Counted from the first letter of the stretch, positions 1 through 9,171 are shown. The stretch is DNA of 34,446 nt from Candidatus Omnitrophota bacterium (GCA_013177805.1 JABLXU010000004.1:1-34446), one strand, 5' to 3'. The notes: generated from the sequence alone by a model not told the origin. Numbers and translations: made by a program.

Positions 1-139
1 TAATGGTGTCGGCCACGGGATTCCCGGTGGCGTCCCCGAAGATGTAGCGAGCCGAATCTTCCGCGTACCGCCAAACCGCCAGGGCCGCCTTGAGGTGGGG
101 AACGTCCACGATGCCGGATGGATCCAGGGCCGCGCGCGG
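1..139 (-). pseudogene. C-terminal fragment resembling a DUF3987-type protein (runs off window)
   Basis: Read on the minus strand, this stretch encodes ALDPSGIVDVPHLKAALAV, then WRYAEDSARYIFGDATGN and PVADTI. That is the style of the C-terminal region of DUF3987-domain proteins (primase/helicase-like proteins of mobile or defence regions). The family assignment is from memory. The frame is open to the window edge, so the end lies outside. Upstream (above about 140) the same frame loses any family resemblance. A different frame, open from 339 downward, looks coding instead, and the two frames meet at a CGCGCGCG tract near 131-138. I read this as a broken or frameshifted gene end, or a recombination remnant, rather than an intact gene. 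Confidence is limited by the short visible length. Confidence 0.45.
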
Positions 140-457
140 GTGAGGTCCAGGATTTTCCGCCTGCCGAAGGCCGGGAGAATACGGGTATCCAAGCGCGGCC
201 GGCGACGAAGGGATCCACCGGCCGCAGAATAGAATGTAAATTGAACACCATCGGCGGTATGGGCCTGAATGGCGCTTTCGTCACCGAACAATCCTTCCCC
301 GGTTTCGCATTTCAACCAGTAATAATTTATGAATCCGTCTCATTCTTCCCATGGTTTGGTATTTTGTATATATCAAACTATTTTTTCCTCGATTAATTCT
401 ACGTTCCATTTCTGAGCCGTAACACCGGCCAGATACAACGACAACCCCGCCCTCTTA
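140..457. other. Intergenic stretch with possible degraded coding remnant
   Basis: No intact gene is supported here. On the minus strand the frame from 339 down to about 140 reads without a stop and has coding-like composition (DGFINYYWLKCETGEGLFGD, then ESAIQAHTADGVQFTFY). It is closed upstream by a TGA at 340-342 and has no convincing start. It may be the upstream part of the broken gene at 1-139. From about 330 the DNA turns AT-rich and leads into the promoter region of the secreted protein at 645. Confidence 0.3.
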
Positions 458-466
458 TGCTATAAT
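458..466 (+). promoter_or_regulatory. Extended -10 promoter candidate (TGC-TATAAT)
   Basis: A consensus TATAAT at 461-466 is preceded by TGC, the extended -10 arrangement that tolerates a poor -35. No good -35 hexamer is visible at 16-18 bp. It lies about 180 bp upstream of the secreted propeller protein and in the same orientation. Confidence 0.4.
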
Positions 467-644
467 CTGCATAAAATCAAATGGTTTTGTTCGATACCGG
501 ATCACTGAAGCGGAGGCGAGCCGGAATGGTTTCCCTGCCGCCGGGTTCCAGAAGGGAGATACTTTCCCTAGCCTGAATCCGGCTTGTTTCGATTGATTAG
601 ATATGGGGATTGATGAATCCAAAAACAAGGAAAGGCAAAAATCC

Positions 645-2789
645 ATGTCCTCTCTATTCCAAGCGATAAAGCAAAAATCGGGCCGCCGCCTCCCAGCCGC
701 GGGTTTGGCAGTGGTTTTCAGCCTGATGCTGCCCATCCCAGGATACGGTCAATATCTAACACCGCTTTACGGCGCAACCTTCGACGAGGCCGCCTTCCCC
801 CTAACCGGCTGGACCGCCCTGCCCAGCGGGGCGGGTCAATTCCAGCCTGCCGCGGTCAGCATCGGCCTAATCCCCACCAGCCCCCAATCTCCGGCTTTTT
901 CGAATGGCCGGGGTGTCATTATCACCGCCGCGCCGGGACAGGGATCGTTCGTTTTCGGTCCGGCGGTGACGGTGGGCGCGGATCTGGTGTTGTTGCGGCT
1001 GTCGGTGCATGCCCTGTCGGGGGGGGGAAGCATCGCCATGGGGGCCTTGAACGTGACCCCGGGCGGCACCTTGGCGAACGCGGACGGCAGCGCCAATTAT
1101 GCCCTCGAGGCCGATACGGCGCGTTTTGCGGCGGACTTCGAATACCTGTTTGCGGTGTACCGCCCCCAAGGCCAGGCGATCGTCCCTTTCTTCCAGTTGG
1201 CGGTGAATCCCGGCATGCCCACGGCGGTGACCGCGATGTTTGACAATTTCGAGGTGTATCCGCTAAACGAACAAACCGTCACGGACCCGGCGTGGCGGTT
1301 TATATTCGGCTTTGGCGGAATCGGCACGCCTACAGCCACTCCCACCCCGCCCCCCGGCGCGACACCCACCACGACACCCACGGTGACGCCCACACTCCCG
1401 CCAGTGACGGGAGGGCTTGAACCGGGCCCGTTGTTTACCATTACATCCATCGAGGACCAACGGGAGGCGTTTTCGCCGCGTACGGCTTACGACCGGGGCA
1501 ACCTCTTCTCGGTGGTGGCCGCGGATTTGACCACCGGGTATCAAGATATTCTCATCCGTAACCTGGATACCGGATCCGGATCGATCTCCACTCCGGCAGC
1601 GGTCAACCAGGGATATGAAGACACCGTGGCCCAAACACCGGACATCGAAATCGACGCCAGCGGCGTCCGCCATGTGGTCTGGTCCGACAACCGCAGCGTG
1701 AATCCCAAGTTGTTTAGCATCTATTTGGCGGAAGTTGACTCTTCGCTTCACAAACTGATCGAAAAGGACTTCGAGATCAACAACCTCTACGAAAACACCA
1801 ACACGGCGGAACCGGCCGTGGCACTCCGGGGGAATGGAGAAATCACCGTTTGCTGGCGCGACGACCGTAACTTTTTGATGGATCTGTTCGTCCGCCGGAT
1901 GCGCTGGACCGGCAGCGCGCTTCAAGCCATCGACGCGAAGGATTTTCAGGTCAACATCCCCTACGACAACACCAACGTTTCCCATCCGGATGTGGCGGTG
2001 GACGATCAAAACACCATCGTGGTCATCTGGTCGGATGACCGGGTGCTACTAAAAGAGGGGGGCAAAAAACGCAACGATATTTACGCGCGGATCTTTAATT
2101 CCTCCACCCAGCCGGAGGTAATACCCTTGGAGACGGGTGAAATCCGCCAGTTGCCGGAGAGCGTGCCGGAGATTCAGGTCAACGCCTTGGATGACAAAGA
2201 GGAGCAAGCCAAAGAACCGGCTATCGCTTTCGCGAAAGGCGTATTCCTCGCTGTATGGCGGAATACCGACGCCCAAGCGGTTTCCTCGATTCGGGGCGCG
2301 GTATTCAATGCCCAAGGGCAAATTCTGGTGCCGGAATTCCAAGTGGACATGGGGTTAGGAAAAGCCAGGGCGCCATCCGTGGCCGCGTGGAGAGACGGCC
2401 GTTTTCTGATCACTTGGCATGATGAAGGCACGAAACAGATGCTGGGCTGCATTTATGACTCCGTTCAGAACGCGTTTCTGACCGAGGACGTGCCCCTGGT
2501 CGATGGCGTGGAAGGCTTGGAACGCACTGGCGTGGCGGCGGGCGGTTCGGATCAGGGACTCACGGTCTGGGATGGTGTCATTGGTCAATTGCATGATATC
2601 TTCGGCGTTTCGCTTTTCGCGGCCGGCAATACTGTCCAGGCTCTCCGGCAACCGATATCTCTCCAGGAGGCCTTCGGACGGAACCGGACGCTGTCGGCTT
2701 CCACTCTGAGCGTGGAGGGAGTCCGCCAGAATGTGGAAACCAAACCCAGCCGGAGCGGAACCGGGGCGTCCCAATCACGGAGCCGGTGA
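645..2789 (+). CDS. Secreted protein: N-terminal beta-sandwich-like region, Thr-Pro linker, six W-x-D repeats (probable beta-propeller)
   Basis: An exported protein of 714 residues and unknown function. The start at 645 is chosen because AAGGAAAGG (627-635) sits 9 bp upstream. The upstream in-frame ATG at 603 has no ribosome site. A signal peptide follows (basic SGRR, then LPAAGLAVVFSLMLPIPGYG). Residues about 30-210 look all-beta and may bind a carbohydrate or cell-surface ligand. A linker rich in PTATPT/TPTVTP spans about 228-255. After it, six motifs recur at about 344 (VVWSDNR), 402 (VCWRDDR), 460 (VIWSDDR), 536 (AVWRNTD), 588 (ITWHDEG) and 640 (TVWDG). Each is followed by an IY-R-F or similar strand, at 52-76 residue spacing, which fits propeller blades. 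No catalytic residues are recognisable. The gene stands alone and ends at a strong terminator. Confidence 0.85.
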   Translation: MSSLFQAIKQKSGRRLPAAGLAVVFSLMLPIPGYGQYLTPLYGATFDEAAFPLTGWTALPSGAGQFQPAAVSIGLIPTSPQSPAFSNGRGVIITAAPGQGSFVFGPAVTVGADLVLLRLSVHALSGGGSIAMGALNVTPGGTLANADGSANYALEADTARFAADFEYLFAVYRPQGQAIVPFFQLAVNPGMPTAVTAMFDNFEVYPLNEQTVTDPAWRFIFGFGGIGTPTATPTPPPGATPTTTPTVTPTLPPVTGGLEPGPLFTITSIEDQREAFSPRTAYDRGNLFSVVAADLTTGYQDILIRNLDTGSGSISTPAAVNQGYEDTVAQTPDIEIDASGVRHVVWSDNRSVNPKLFSIYLAEVDSSLHKLIEKDFEINNLYENTNTAEPAVALRGNGEITVCWRDDRNFLMDLFVRRMRWTGSALQAIDAKDFQVNIPYDNTNVSHPDVAVDDQNTIVVIWSDDRVLLKEGGKKRNDIYARIFNSSTQPEVIPLETGEIRQLPESVPEIQVNALDDKEEQAKEPAIAFAKGVFLAVWRNTDAQAVSSIRGAVFNAQGQILVPEFQVDMGLGKARAPSVAAWRDGRFLITWHDEGTKQMLGCIYDSVQNAFLTEDVPLVDGVEGLERTGVAAGGSDQGLTVWDGVIGQLHDIFGVSLFAAGNTVQALRQPISLQEAFGRNRTLSASTLSVEGVRQNVETKPSRSGTGASQSRSR

Positions 2790-2824
2790 ACGACATTAAA
2801 AAATGATCCTGTTTTGCCTTTCGC

Positions 2825-2855
2825 GGGGGCAGTTTTTGGCCCCCTTAATTTTTAT
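2825..2855 (+). terminator. Rho-independent terminator of the secreted propeller gene
   Basis: A perfect 6-bp GC stem (GGGGGC 2825-2830 with GCCCCC 2839-2844, 8-nt loop) is followed by TTAATTTTTATT. It lies 36 bp after the stop at 2789. Confidence 0.8.
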
Positions 2856-2869
2856 TGCCTCAGTAATTT

Positions 2870-2947
2870 AAAAAAACGGCCGCAAAACTTGCGCGGGGTG
2901 GGAGAGGGCCTATGGCATCTCTTCCTCACCCCGCTCGAAAACGGCCG
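2870..2947 (-). terminator. Large inverted repeat, probable minus-strand terminator
   Basis: The arms are CGGCCG at 2877-2882 and 2942-2947, with GCGGGGTG at 2893-2900 pairing with CACCCCGC at 2927-2934. On the minus strand the structure is followed by a run of T (complement of the A-run at 2870-2876). It lies directly downstream of the minus-strand oxidoreductase stop at 2964. The inner CCTCACCC-like arm resembles the REP-like repeats found later in the window. Confidence 0.5.
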
Positions 2948-2963
2948 ATCTTTTATCGCGTAC

Positions 2964-4175
2964 TTAAAAAACAATCACAGTCGCTTCCGGATTTAGCTTG
3001 GCCCGCCGTTGCTTGTGCCAGGCCGCGTTGGAGAGGTGGGGGCCGCAGACCGCGGTGTGGCCCACTTCGACCGGCGCGTTGGGTTCTTTGCGGGATTTGA
3101 CGCAATCCAAGAAGTTTTGGGTATGCGGCTCGGTGGGAATACCGCCCTTGAATTCCAGCGCCGGTTGGCTGTCCGGTTCCCAGGGTTCATCAAACAAGGT
3201 GTAGCCATTATCGTCCAGGATCAAGGTTCCCTTGTCTCCATGGAAGAAAATGGTCCAGCCGTTCTGGTAGCGGTTGGTATAGGCCAGCGTCCAGGTGGCG
3301 ATGAAATCCCCGTAGTCATAGGTGGCGGAGAAGACGTCCGGCGTTTCGGATCCGATGGTCTCGAACACCTTGCCGAAACATTCCGCCTCTTTGGGGGTGC
3401 CCGAATTCATGAACCACTGAATCACATCCATCAGGTGCGTGCCCTGATCGGTTACATTCCCGCCCGAGAAAACCCAGAAATACCGCCAATACCGGTATTT
3501 CATCGGCTCGAAGGGGATTTCCGCTCCCGGGTAACAGAATTGTTTCCAATCCAATTCGCCGGCCAGCGGGCTGTTGTCGAGCGGTTGATTGTGGTGCTGC
3601 CAAAACCATTGCGCGCGGACCAAATGGACCTTGCCCAGCCGGCCTTCATCCACGATTTTTTTAGCGGAATGCACCGCTTCCGAACTCCGGCGCTGCATGC
3701 CGATTTGCACGATCCGGTCGGTTTCCCGCACCGCTTTGATCATCTTGACGCCTTCCTCAATGCTGTGAGACATCGGCTTTTCGCAATACACGTCTTTACC
3801 GGCCTGCACGGAGTCGATCAGCTGCACGCAGTGTTGGTGTTCGGGCGTCGCGATCAACACCGCATTGATGTCCTTGTTCTCCAACAGGCCGCGGTAATCC
3901 GGATAGGCCTTGGCTTTCTCTCCCGCCCGTTCCAAGGCACTTTGCTCGTTGGGCCGGTAGGGATCGCAGACGGCTATGAAAGCCGCGCCTTGGCGGATCA
4001 GTATGGACATCACGCCCTGGCCGCGCCCGCCCGCGCCGATGATCCCCATGAGGATCTTGTCATTGGCCCCCCACACCGGACGGGGCAGAATGTTCTGCGC
4101 CGCGAGAAGCCCGGCTCCCAGCGTGGCGGTCCCGCTCAGGAACGAACGCCGGTTGACATGGTTTTTCGATTGCAT
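2964..4175 (-). CDS. Gfo/Idh/MocA family oxidoreductase with Tat-type leader
   Basis: A probable NAD(P)-dependent sugar or cyclitol dehydrogenase of 403 residues acting outside the cytoplasm. The start at 4175 follows GGAGGT seven bases upstream. A start five codons earlier would place that ribosome site inside the gene. The N-terminus has a twin-arginine leader (NRRSFLSG, residues 8-15) and a hydrophobic stretch ending near VWGA. A Rossmann GIIGAGGRG follows at 44-52, and the family's EKP motif at 132-134 (YCEKPMSH) contributes the conserved lysine. GTHLMDVIQWF is the typical second-domain helix carrying the catalytic-region His/Asp. Length and domain order are normal. Tat-exported members of this family are abundant in Planctomycetota-like bacteria. 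The substrate cannot be predicted. It is convergent with the propeller gene and has no operon partner. Confidence 0.92.
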   Translation of the reverse strand: MQSKNHVNRRSFLSGTATLGAGLLAAQNILPRPVWGANDKILMGIIGAGGRGQGVMSILIRQGAAFIAVCDPYRPNEQSALERAGEKAKAYPDYRGLLENKDINAVLIATPEHQHCVQLIDSVQAGKDVYCEKPMSHSIEEGVKMIKAVRETDRIVQIGMQRRSSEAVHSAKKIVDEGRLGKVHLVRAQWFWQHHNQPLDNSPLAGELDWKQFCYPGAEIPFEPMKYRYWRYFWVFSGGNVTDQGTHLMDVIQWFMNSGTPKEAECFGKVFETIGSETPDVFSATYDYGDFIATWTLAYTNRYQNGWTIFFHGDKGTLILDDNGYTLFDEPWEPDSQPALEFKGGIPTEPHTQNFLDCVKSRKEPNAPVEVGHTAVCGPHLSNAAWHKQRRAKLNPEATVIVF

Positions 4176-4452
4176 CGCTGTTACCTCCATAGGCTATTGG
4201 ATACTCCAGATGTATGGAATGATTTTTGATTCTCGCTGCCCATCCGGCTGACGTTGTTTAGCGCCCCACTCCGGACGGATCACGGTTCGACCGTTTACTA
4301 TGACGTATCCACAGTAGGTGTTTCAAGAGAAGAATACAAGAAGGATGGCCGATGAAGGCGCGAAGAAGTCCAAGCCGGCTTCCCGCGGCAGGACTCCTCG
4401 AAGAGAGAAAGGGAGGAAAACCCAGCGGCACCTGTCCGTGGCAACCTCCACA
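4176..4452. other. Intergenic region upstream of two divergent genes
   Basis: About 280 bp between the minus-strand oxidoreductase start and the carA promoter. A short dyad ACGGT-TCG-ACCGT lies near 4282-4294 and could be an operator. One basic reading frame from ATG 4345 (52 codons, Lys/Arg-rich) has an AAGAAGG directly abutting the ATG. I do not regard it as a supported gene. Nothing else is recognised. Confidence 0.4.
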
Positions 4453-4481
4453 TTGACAAATCGGGTTCCCGTGAACATACT
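4453..4481 (+). promoter_or_regulatory. Sigma70-like promoter of carA
   Basis: TTGACA at 4453-4458, a 17-bp spacer and CATACT at 4476-4481 (perfect -35, 4/6 -10). It predicts a leader of roughly 90 nt before the carA ATG at 4577. That leader contains CCCC/GGGG arms (4491-4514 region) followed by TTATTTTT. This could act as an attenuator but is weak. Confidence 0.55.
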
Positions 4482-4576
4482 CCCCCGGCAACCTCGCCAA
4501 TGATCGCCAAGGGGCCTTATTTTTGGATTTTTCTGCTAAGATGATCGAAAAAATCCATTCGACGCTCGAAATCACC

Positions 4577-5737
4577 ATGAGTCTATCGATTCTTAACCGC
4601 CCCTCGCGTCCCCCTGCGGTTCTGGTTTTGGAAGATGGTTCTCTCTATCGCGGCCGGGCTTTTGGCGCGGTGGGCGAAACCGGGGGGGAAGTGGTGTTCA
4701 ATACCGCCATGGCCGGCTACCAGGAAGTGTTGACCGATCCTTCCTATCACGGCCAGATCGTCACCATGACCTATCCCCTCATCGGGAACTACGGGGCCAA
4801 TGAAGAGGACGTGGAATCCAACAAAATCCAGGTGGCAGGATTCATCATCAAAGAACCCTCGGCGATCGCGAGCAACTGGCGCAGCCGGTTCACGCTGGAA
4901 GATTGGATGAAACAACACAACACGGTGGGATTGTGCGGCATCGACACCCGCGCCCTGGTCCGGAAACTCCGCAATTTCGGCGTCATGCGGGGGGTGATTT
5001 GTCCCGCGGAAGGCAGCGAGGACGATTGGCGGGCGAAAGTCGAATCCGTGCCCTTCATGGCCGGATCGGATCTGGCCCGGTTCGTCACCACCGATCAACC
5101 CTACCGCTGGAATGATCCGTTGCACCCCAGCCACAAGCCCCGGGGCTGGCCTGAACCGCACCGCGCGCCGGTGCGGGTGGTGGCGATCGATTACGGCATT
5201 AAACAAAATATTCTCCGCCATCTGGCCGAGCGGGTCAGCGAAACCTATGTCCTGCCCGCCACCGCCACCGCGGCAGACGTGTGGTCCTATAAACCCGACG
5301 GCGTCTTCCTATCCAACGGTCCCGGGGATCCGGAACCGGTGACCTATGCCATCCATACGGTCCGCGAACTTCTGGGCAAGATCCCCATTTTCGGCATCTG
5401 CCTGGGCCATCAGATTCTAGGGCTGGCCTTGGGCTGCAAGACGTACAAGTTGAAATTCGGACACCGGGGGGCCAACCAGCCGGTCAAGGACCTGGCTACC
5501 GGAAAGATCGATATTACATCGCAAAATCACGGATTTTGCGTCGATATGGCCGATGTGGATTCCACCCGGGTGCGGGTGACACACATCAACCTGAACGACC
5601 ACACCGTGGAAGGCTTGGAATGCCGGGAGCTGAACTGCTTTTCGGTCCAATACCACCCCGAAGCTTCGCCCGGGCCGCATGACGCCACGCACCATTTCGA
5701 CACCTTCGTGAAACGGATGACCGAGGAGAGGAAATAA
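4577..5737 (+). CDS. carA: Carbamoyl-phosphate synthase small subunit (glutaminase)
   Basis: CarA hydrolyses glutamine and channels ammonia to CarB for carbamoyl phosphate, the precursor of pyrimidines and arginine. With the start at 4577 it has 386 residues, close to the usual length. Two upstream in-frame ATGs (4523, 4541) are possible, but neither has a ribosome site and they would add residues that CarA lacks. The N-terminal CarA domain begins VLVLEDGSLYRGRAFG, and NTAMAGYQEVLTDPSY is diagnostic. The class I glutamine amidotransferase domain follows, with nucleophile Cys275 in GICLGHQ and the His360/Glu362 pair in YHPEASPGPHD. It is the first gene of a carA-carB1-carB2-proC run, ten bases upstream of carB1. 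Identity is certain; the exact start is not. Confidence 0.97.
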   Translation: MSLSILNRPSRPPAVLVLEDGSLYRGRAFGAVGETGGEVVFNTAMAGYQEVLTDPSYHGQIVTMTYPLIGNYGANEEDVESNKIQVAGFIIKEPSAIASNWRSRFTLEDWMKQHNTVGLCGIDTRALVRKLRNFGVMRGVICPAEGSEDDWRAKVESVPFMAGSDLARFVTTDQPYRWNDPLHPSHKPRGWPEPHRAPVRVVAIDYGIKQNILRHLAERVSETYVLPATATAADVWSYKPDGVFLSNGPGDPEPVTYAIHTVRELLGKIPIFGICLGHQILGLALGCKTYKLKFGHRGANQPVKDLATGKIDITSQNHGFCVDMADVDSTRVRVTHINLNDHTVEGLECRELNCFSVQYHPEASPGPHDATHHFDTFVKRMTEERK

Positions 5738-5746
5738 CGTCTTCCT

Positions 5747-7252
5747 ATGCCCCGCCGCACGGACATTCATAAAATCCTGATTATCGGTTCCGGGCCGATC
5801 GTTATCGGCCAGGCCTGCGAATTCGACTATTCCGGCACGCAAGGATGCAAAGCCTTGCGGGAAGAAGGCTACGAGGTGGTGTTGGTTAACAGCAATCCCG
5901 CCACTATCATGACCGATCCCGACATGGGCGACCGGACGTACATCGAACCGGTCATCCCCGAGGCGTTGGAAAAAATCATCGCCCGCGAGCAGCCGGATTG
6001 TTTGCTCCCTACCTTGGGCGGCCAGACGGCTCTCAACGCCGCCGTCCAACTGGCGGAAAACGGCGTTCTGGACCGCTACGGCGTGGAACTCATCGGCGCC
6101 AAGATTGAGGCCATTCAGAAAGCGGAGGACCGGGAGCAGTTCAAGGCCGCCATGGCCCGCATCGGCCTGGATATCCCCCGCAGCGGCTACGTGCGCAGCC
6201 TGGACGATGCCTTGCGCGTCATCGAGGAGATTGGCTTCCCCGCCATCGTCCGGCCGTCCTTCACCCTGGGAGGAACCGGCGCGGGCACCGCCTACAACCG
6301 CCAGGAATACGAGAACGTGGTCAAATGGGGACTCGACATGAGCCCCACGCATACCGTGTTGGTGGAAGAATCGGTTCTCGGCTGGAAGGAATTCGAACTC
6401 GAGGTCATGCGCGACCTGAAGGATAATGTTGTCATTATCTGCTCCATTGAAAACTTCGATCCCATGGGCGTGCATACCGGCGACAGCATCACGGTGGCTC
6501 CCGCCCAGACCCTGACCGACAAGGAATATCAGGTCATGCGGGATGCCTCCGTGGCGATCATCCGCGAAATCGGCGTGGAAACCGGCGGCTCCAACATTCA
6601 ATTCGCCCTCAATCCGGACGACGGCCGCCTGGTGGTCATTGAAATGAATCCACGGGTTTCCCGCAGCTCCGCCCTGGCTTCCAAGGCCACCGGATTTCCC
6701 ATCGCCAAGATCGCGGCCAAACTGGCCGTCGGTTATACCTTGGACGAGATTCCCAATGACATCACGAAAGAAACTCCTGCCTCCTTCGAGCCTACCCTCG
6801 ATTATTGCGTCGTGAAGATCCCCCGCTGGGCGTTCGAAAAATTCCCCGGTTCTGATCCCACCCTGGGGACCCAGATGAAATCAGTGGGTGAGGCCATGGC
6901 CATCGGCCGGACGTTCAAGGAAGCGTTGCAAAAATGCCTGCGTTCCCTGGAAATCGACCGGTACGGGTTGGGCGCGGACGGCAAAGATATCTACGTTTTC
7001 GATGATCCTTCCCATCCGGCGTACCGCGATCCCGCCGATCCCGGTCTGCGGGTGGAAATCGTGGAACGGCTGCGGCGGCCCACGCCGGAACGGATTTTTT
7101 ACATCCGCCTGGCCCTGCAAACCGGCATACCCATCGAGGAGATTTACCAATACTCCAAAATCGATCCCTGGTTCCTGGCTAACTTGGCGGAGATTGTGGA
7201 GATGGAAGAACGGCTCAAGGGGTTGAAGGGGGAGATGGCGGGGTATTGGTGA
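5747..7252 (+). CDS. carB1: Carbamoyl-phosphate synthase large subunit, N-terminal half (split CarB)
   Basis: This 501-residue protein carries the carboxyphosphate-forming synthetase half of CarB. It opens with the ATP-grasp front ([20 protein letters not shown]) and contains [19 protein letters not shown], the [13 protein letters not shown] loop and [18 protein letters not shown] are all typical of domain A. It then runs into the oligomerisation region and stops at TGA 7250-7252, after [19 protein letters not shown] fused CarB (about 1070 residues) would continue directly from here. GGAGAGG upstream, near the carA stop, can serve as the ribosome site. Known split CarBs (Aquifex, methanogens) break at about the same linker, so two cooperating polypeptides are the likely functional form. 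Confidence 0.93.
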   Translation: MPRRTDIHKILIIGSGPIVIGQACEFDYSGTQGCKALREEGYEVVLVNSNPATIMTDPDMGDRTYIEPVIPEALEKIIAREQPDCLLPTLGGQTALNAAVQLAENGVLDRYGVELIGAKIEAIQKAEDREQFKAAMARIGLDIPRSGYVRSLDDALRVIEEIGFPAIVRPSFTLGGTGAGTAYNRQEYENVVKWGLDMSPTHTVLVEESVLGWKEFELEVMRDLKDNVVIICSIENFDPMGVHTGDSITVAPAQTLTDKEYQVMRDASVAIIREIGVETGGSNIQFALNPDDGRLVVIEMNPRVSRSSALASKATGFPIAKIAAKLAVGYTLDEIPNDITKETPASFEPTLDYCVVKIPRWAFEKFPGSDPTLGTQMKSVGEAMAIGRTFKEALQKCLRSLEIDRYGLGADGKDIYVFDDPSHPAYRDPADPGLRVEIVERLRRPTPERIFYIRLALQTGIPIEEIYQYSKIDPWFLANLAEIVEMEERLKGLKGEMAGYW

Positions 7253-7285
7253 AAAAGACTCTCGTCCCCGTGGTGAAATCGATCC

Positions 7286-9106
7286 ATGAACGAACCCGAA
7301 TTGAAAGCGCTCTTGCTCGAAGCGAAACAGTACGGTTTCTCCGACCGCCAATTGGCGTATGTATGGGGCACCACGGAACGGGCCGTCCGCCGGTTGCGGG
7401 AACGTCTGGACGTGCGGCCGGTCTTCAAAACCGTCGATACCTGCGCCGCCGAATTCGAGGCGTACACTCCGTATCATTACTCCACCTACGAAAGCGAAAG
7501 CGAGGTCCGGCCGTGTGCGAAAGAAAAAGTCGTGATCCTCGGCGGAGGCCCCAACCGCATCGGGCAAGGCATCGAGTTCGATTATTGTTGCGTGCACGCC
7601 GTCTTCGCTCTGCGGGCACTGGGATATGAGACCATTATGGTCAACTCCAATCCGGAAACCGTCTCCACCGATTACGATACCGCCGGCCGCCTCTACTTCG
7701 AACCGTTGACTTTCGAAGATGTCATGAATGTCATCGAGGCCGAACAACCCAAGGGGGTCATCGTGCAGTTCGGCGGACAAACGCCGTTGAAGCTGGCGGT
7801 TCCCTTGGAGCAGGCCGGAGTGACGATCCTGGGCACATCGCCGGACTCCATCGACTTGGCTGAAGACCGCCGGCGTTTCGGGGCATTGATTGAATCCTTG
7901 CACATCAAGCAGCCTCCCAACGGCACCGCCACCCGGACGGAGGAAGCGCAACAGATCGCCAGGCAATTGGGGTATCCGGTGTTGGTGCGGCCTTCGTATG
8001 TATTGGGCGGGCGGGCCATGGAGATCGTCTACGAGGAATCCAGCCTGCGGGAATACGTGGCGCGGGCGTTCGATGCCTCCCCCGGTCATCCGGTGCTCAT
8101 CGACAAGTATCTGGAGAGCGCCGTGGAGGTCGATGTGGATGCCATCGCCGATACGCGGGATGTCTATGTCGGCGGGATCATGGAACACATCGAATACGCG
8201 GGCGTCCATTCCGGCGACAGTGCTTGCGTGATTCCCCCTCATACCTTAAAGCCCTCGACCGTGGATCTGATCCACAAGCAAACCGTCTCTTTAGCCAAGG
8301 CGCTCCATGTGCAAGGATTGATGAACATCCAATTCGCCATCCTCCGGCAGGGCGGGGGCGAGGAGGTGTACGTCCTGGAGGTCAATCCCCGGGCTTCCCG
8401 CACCGTGCCCTTTGTCAGCAAGGCGTCCGGCGTGCCACTCGCCAAAATCGCCGCCCAGGTCATGATGGGGGTCCCCCTCGCCTCCTTTGGGCTTCCCCTC
8501 TATCCCACCTTCGCGCATATCGCCGTGAAAGAAGCCGTACTGCCTTTCGTGAAATTCGCGGGCGTGGATACCCTCTTGGGCCCCGAAATGCGCTCCACCG
8601 GCGAAGTCATGGGACTCGACACCGATTTCGGCCGGGCGTATTCCAAGTCCCAGGCCGGCGCGGGCATGCGGCTGCCGGAACCTCATCCCACCGGGGTGCA
8701 GCGGGTGGTCGTGATCAGCGTGAACGATCGTGACAAACCGGCGATGGTCGAACCCGCCTGGCAACTGGCGCGCATGGGATTCGAGATTTGGGCCACAGCC
8801 GGGACCTGGGAGCATTTGAACGAACACGGCATCTCGTGCCAGCGGGCGTACAAGGTAGGAGAAAACCGCCCCGATATCGTGGATATGATGAAGAACGGCA
8901 ATGTCACCCTGGTGATCAACACGCCTTCCGGTAAAAAATCCACCTTCGACGAGCAGGCCTTGCGCCGCTGCGCGTTAGAGCGGAATATTCCCTATGTCAC
9001 CACGGTATCCGCCGCGGAAGCGGCCGTGCGGGGCATCGCCGCCGATCTGAAGGTGAATCTGACCGTTAAGGCGTTGCAGGACTATTTTCCCTCTCTCCCG
9101 GGCTAA
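7286..9106 (+). CDS. carB2: Carbamoyl-phosphate synthase large subunit, C-terminal half (split CarB)
   Basis: This 606-residue protein is the carbamoyl-phosphate-forming half plus the allosteric domain. It starts inside the oligomerisation domain (LLLEAKQYGFSDRQLAYVWG). The second ATP-grasp unit follows: ILGGGPNRIGQGIEFDYCCV, VQFGGQTPLKLA, RPSYVLGGRAME, and EYAGVHSGDSACVIPP. EVNPRASRTVPFVSKASG closes that unit. The last about 140 residues form the MGS-like regulatory domain (VVISVNDRDKPAMVEPAW, then TAGTWEHLNEHGI). The start lies 33 bp after the carB1 stop and in the same frame, with a second in-frame TGA at 7274-7276 between them, so no single read-through explains both halves. The ribosome site is weak (GAAATCG), suggesting coupling to carB1 translation. 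Confidence 0.93.
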   Translation: MNEPELKALLLEAKQYGFSDRQLAYVWGTTERAVRRLRERLDVRPVFKTVDTCAAEFEAYTPYHYSTYESESEVRPCAKEKVVILGGGPNRIGQGIEFDYCCVHAVFALRALGYETIMVNSNPETVSTDYDTAGRLYFEPLTFEDVMNVIEAEQPKGVIVQFGGQTPLKLAVPLEQAGVTILGTSPDSIDLAEDRRRFGALIESLHIKQPPNGTATRTEEAQQIARQLGYPVLVRPSYVLGGRAMEIVYEESSLREYVARAFDASPGHPVLIDKYLESAVEVDVDAIADTRDVYVGGIMEHIEYAGVHSGDSACVIPPHTLKPSTVDLIHKQTVSLAKALHVQGLMNIQFAILRQGGGEEVYVLEVNPRASRTVPFVSKASGVPLAKIAAQVMMGVPLASFGLPLYPTFAHIAVKEAVLPFVKFAGVDTLLGPEMRSTGEVMGLDTDFGRAYSKSQAGAGMRLPEPHPTGVQRVVVISVNDRDKPAMVEPAWQLARMGFEIWATAGTWEHLNEHGISCQRAYKVGENRPDIVDMMKNGNVTLVINTPSGKKSTFDEQALRRCALERNIPYVTTVSAAEAAVRGIAADLKVNLTVKALQDYFPSLPG

Positions 9107-9171
9107 CCGGACATCCCGTTTTTCCCCAGGGATGGACCTGGCGTCTGGAGAAAAAAAGAAGGTGGCACAAC

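Noticed and set aside
3009..4229. 406-codon plus-strand frame over the Gfo/Idh/MocA gene
   Set aside because: It is the antisense shadow of a clear family member; no ribosome site or family motif.
4345..4503. 52-codon Lys/Arg-rich frame
   Set aside because: The Shine-Dalgarno-like sequence abuts the ATG with no spacing, no recognisable fold, and it overlaps the region upstream of the carA promoter.
7250..7276. Stop-codon readthrough or recoded TGA joining carB1 and carB2
   Set aside because: Two TGA codons would have to be read, the 11 residues between match nothing in CarB, and TGA ends other genes here normally.
5417..8242. Two long minus-strand frames (394 and 453 codons) over carA/carB
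   Set aside because: Antisense shadows of GC-rich conserved genes; His/Gly-rich composition typical of such shadows.
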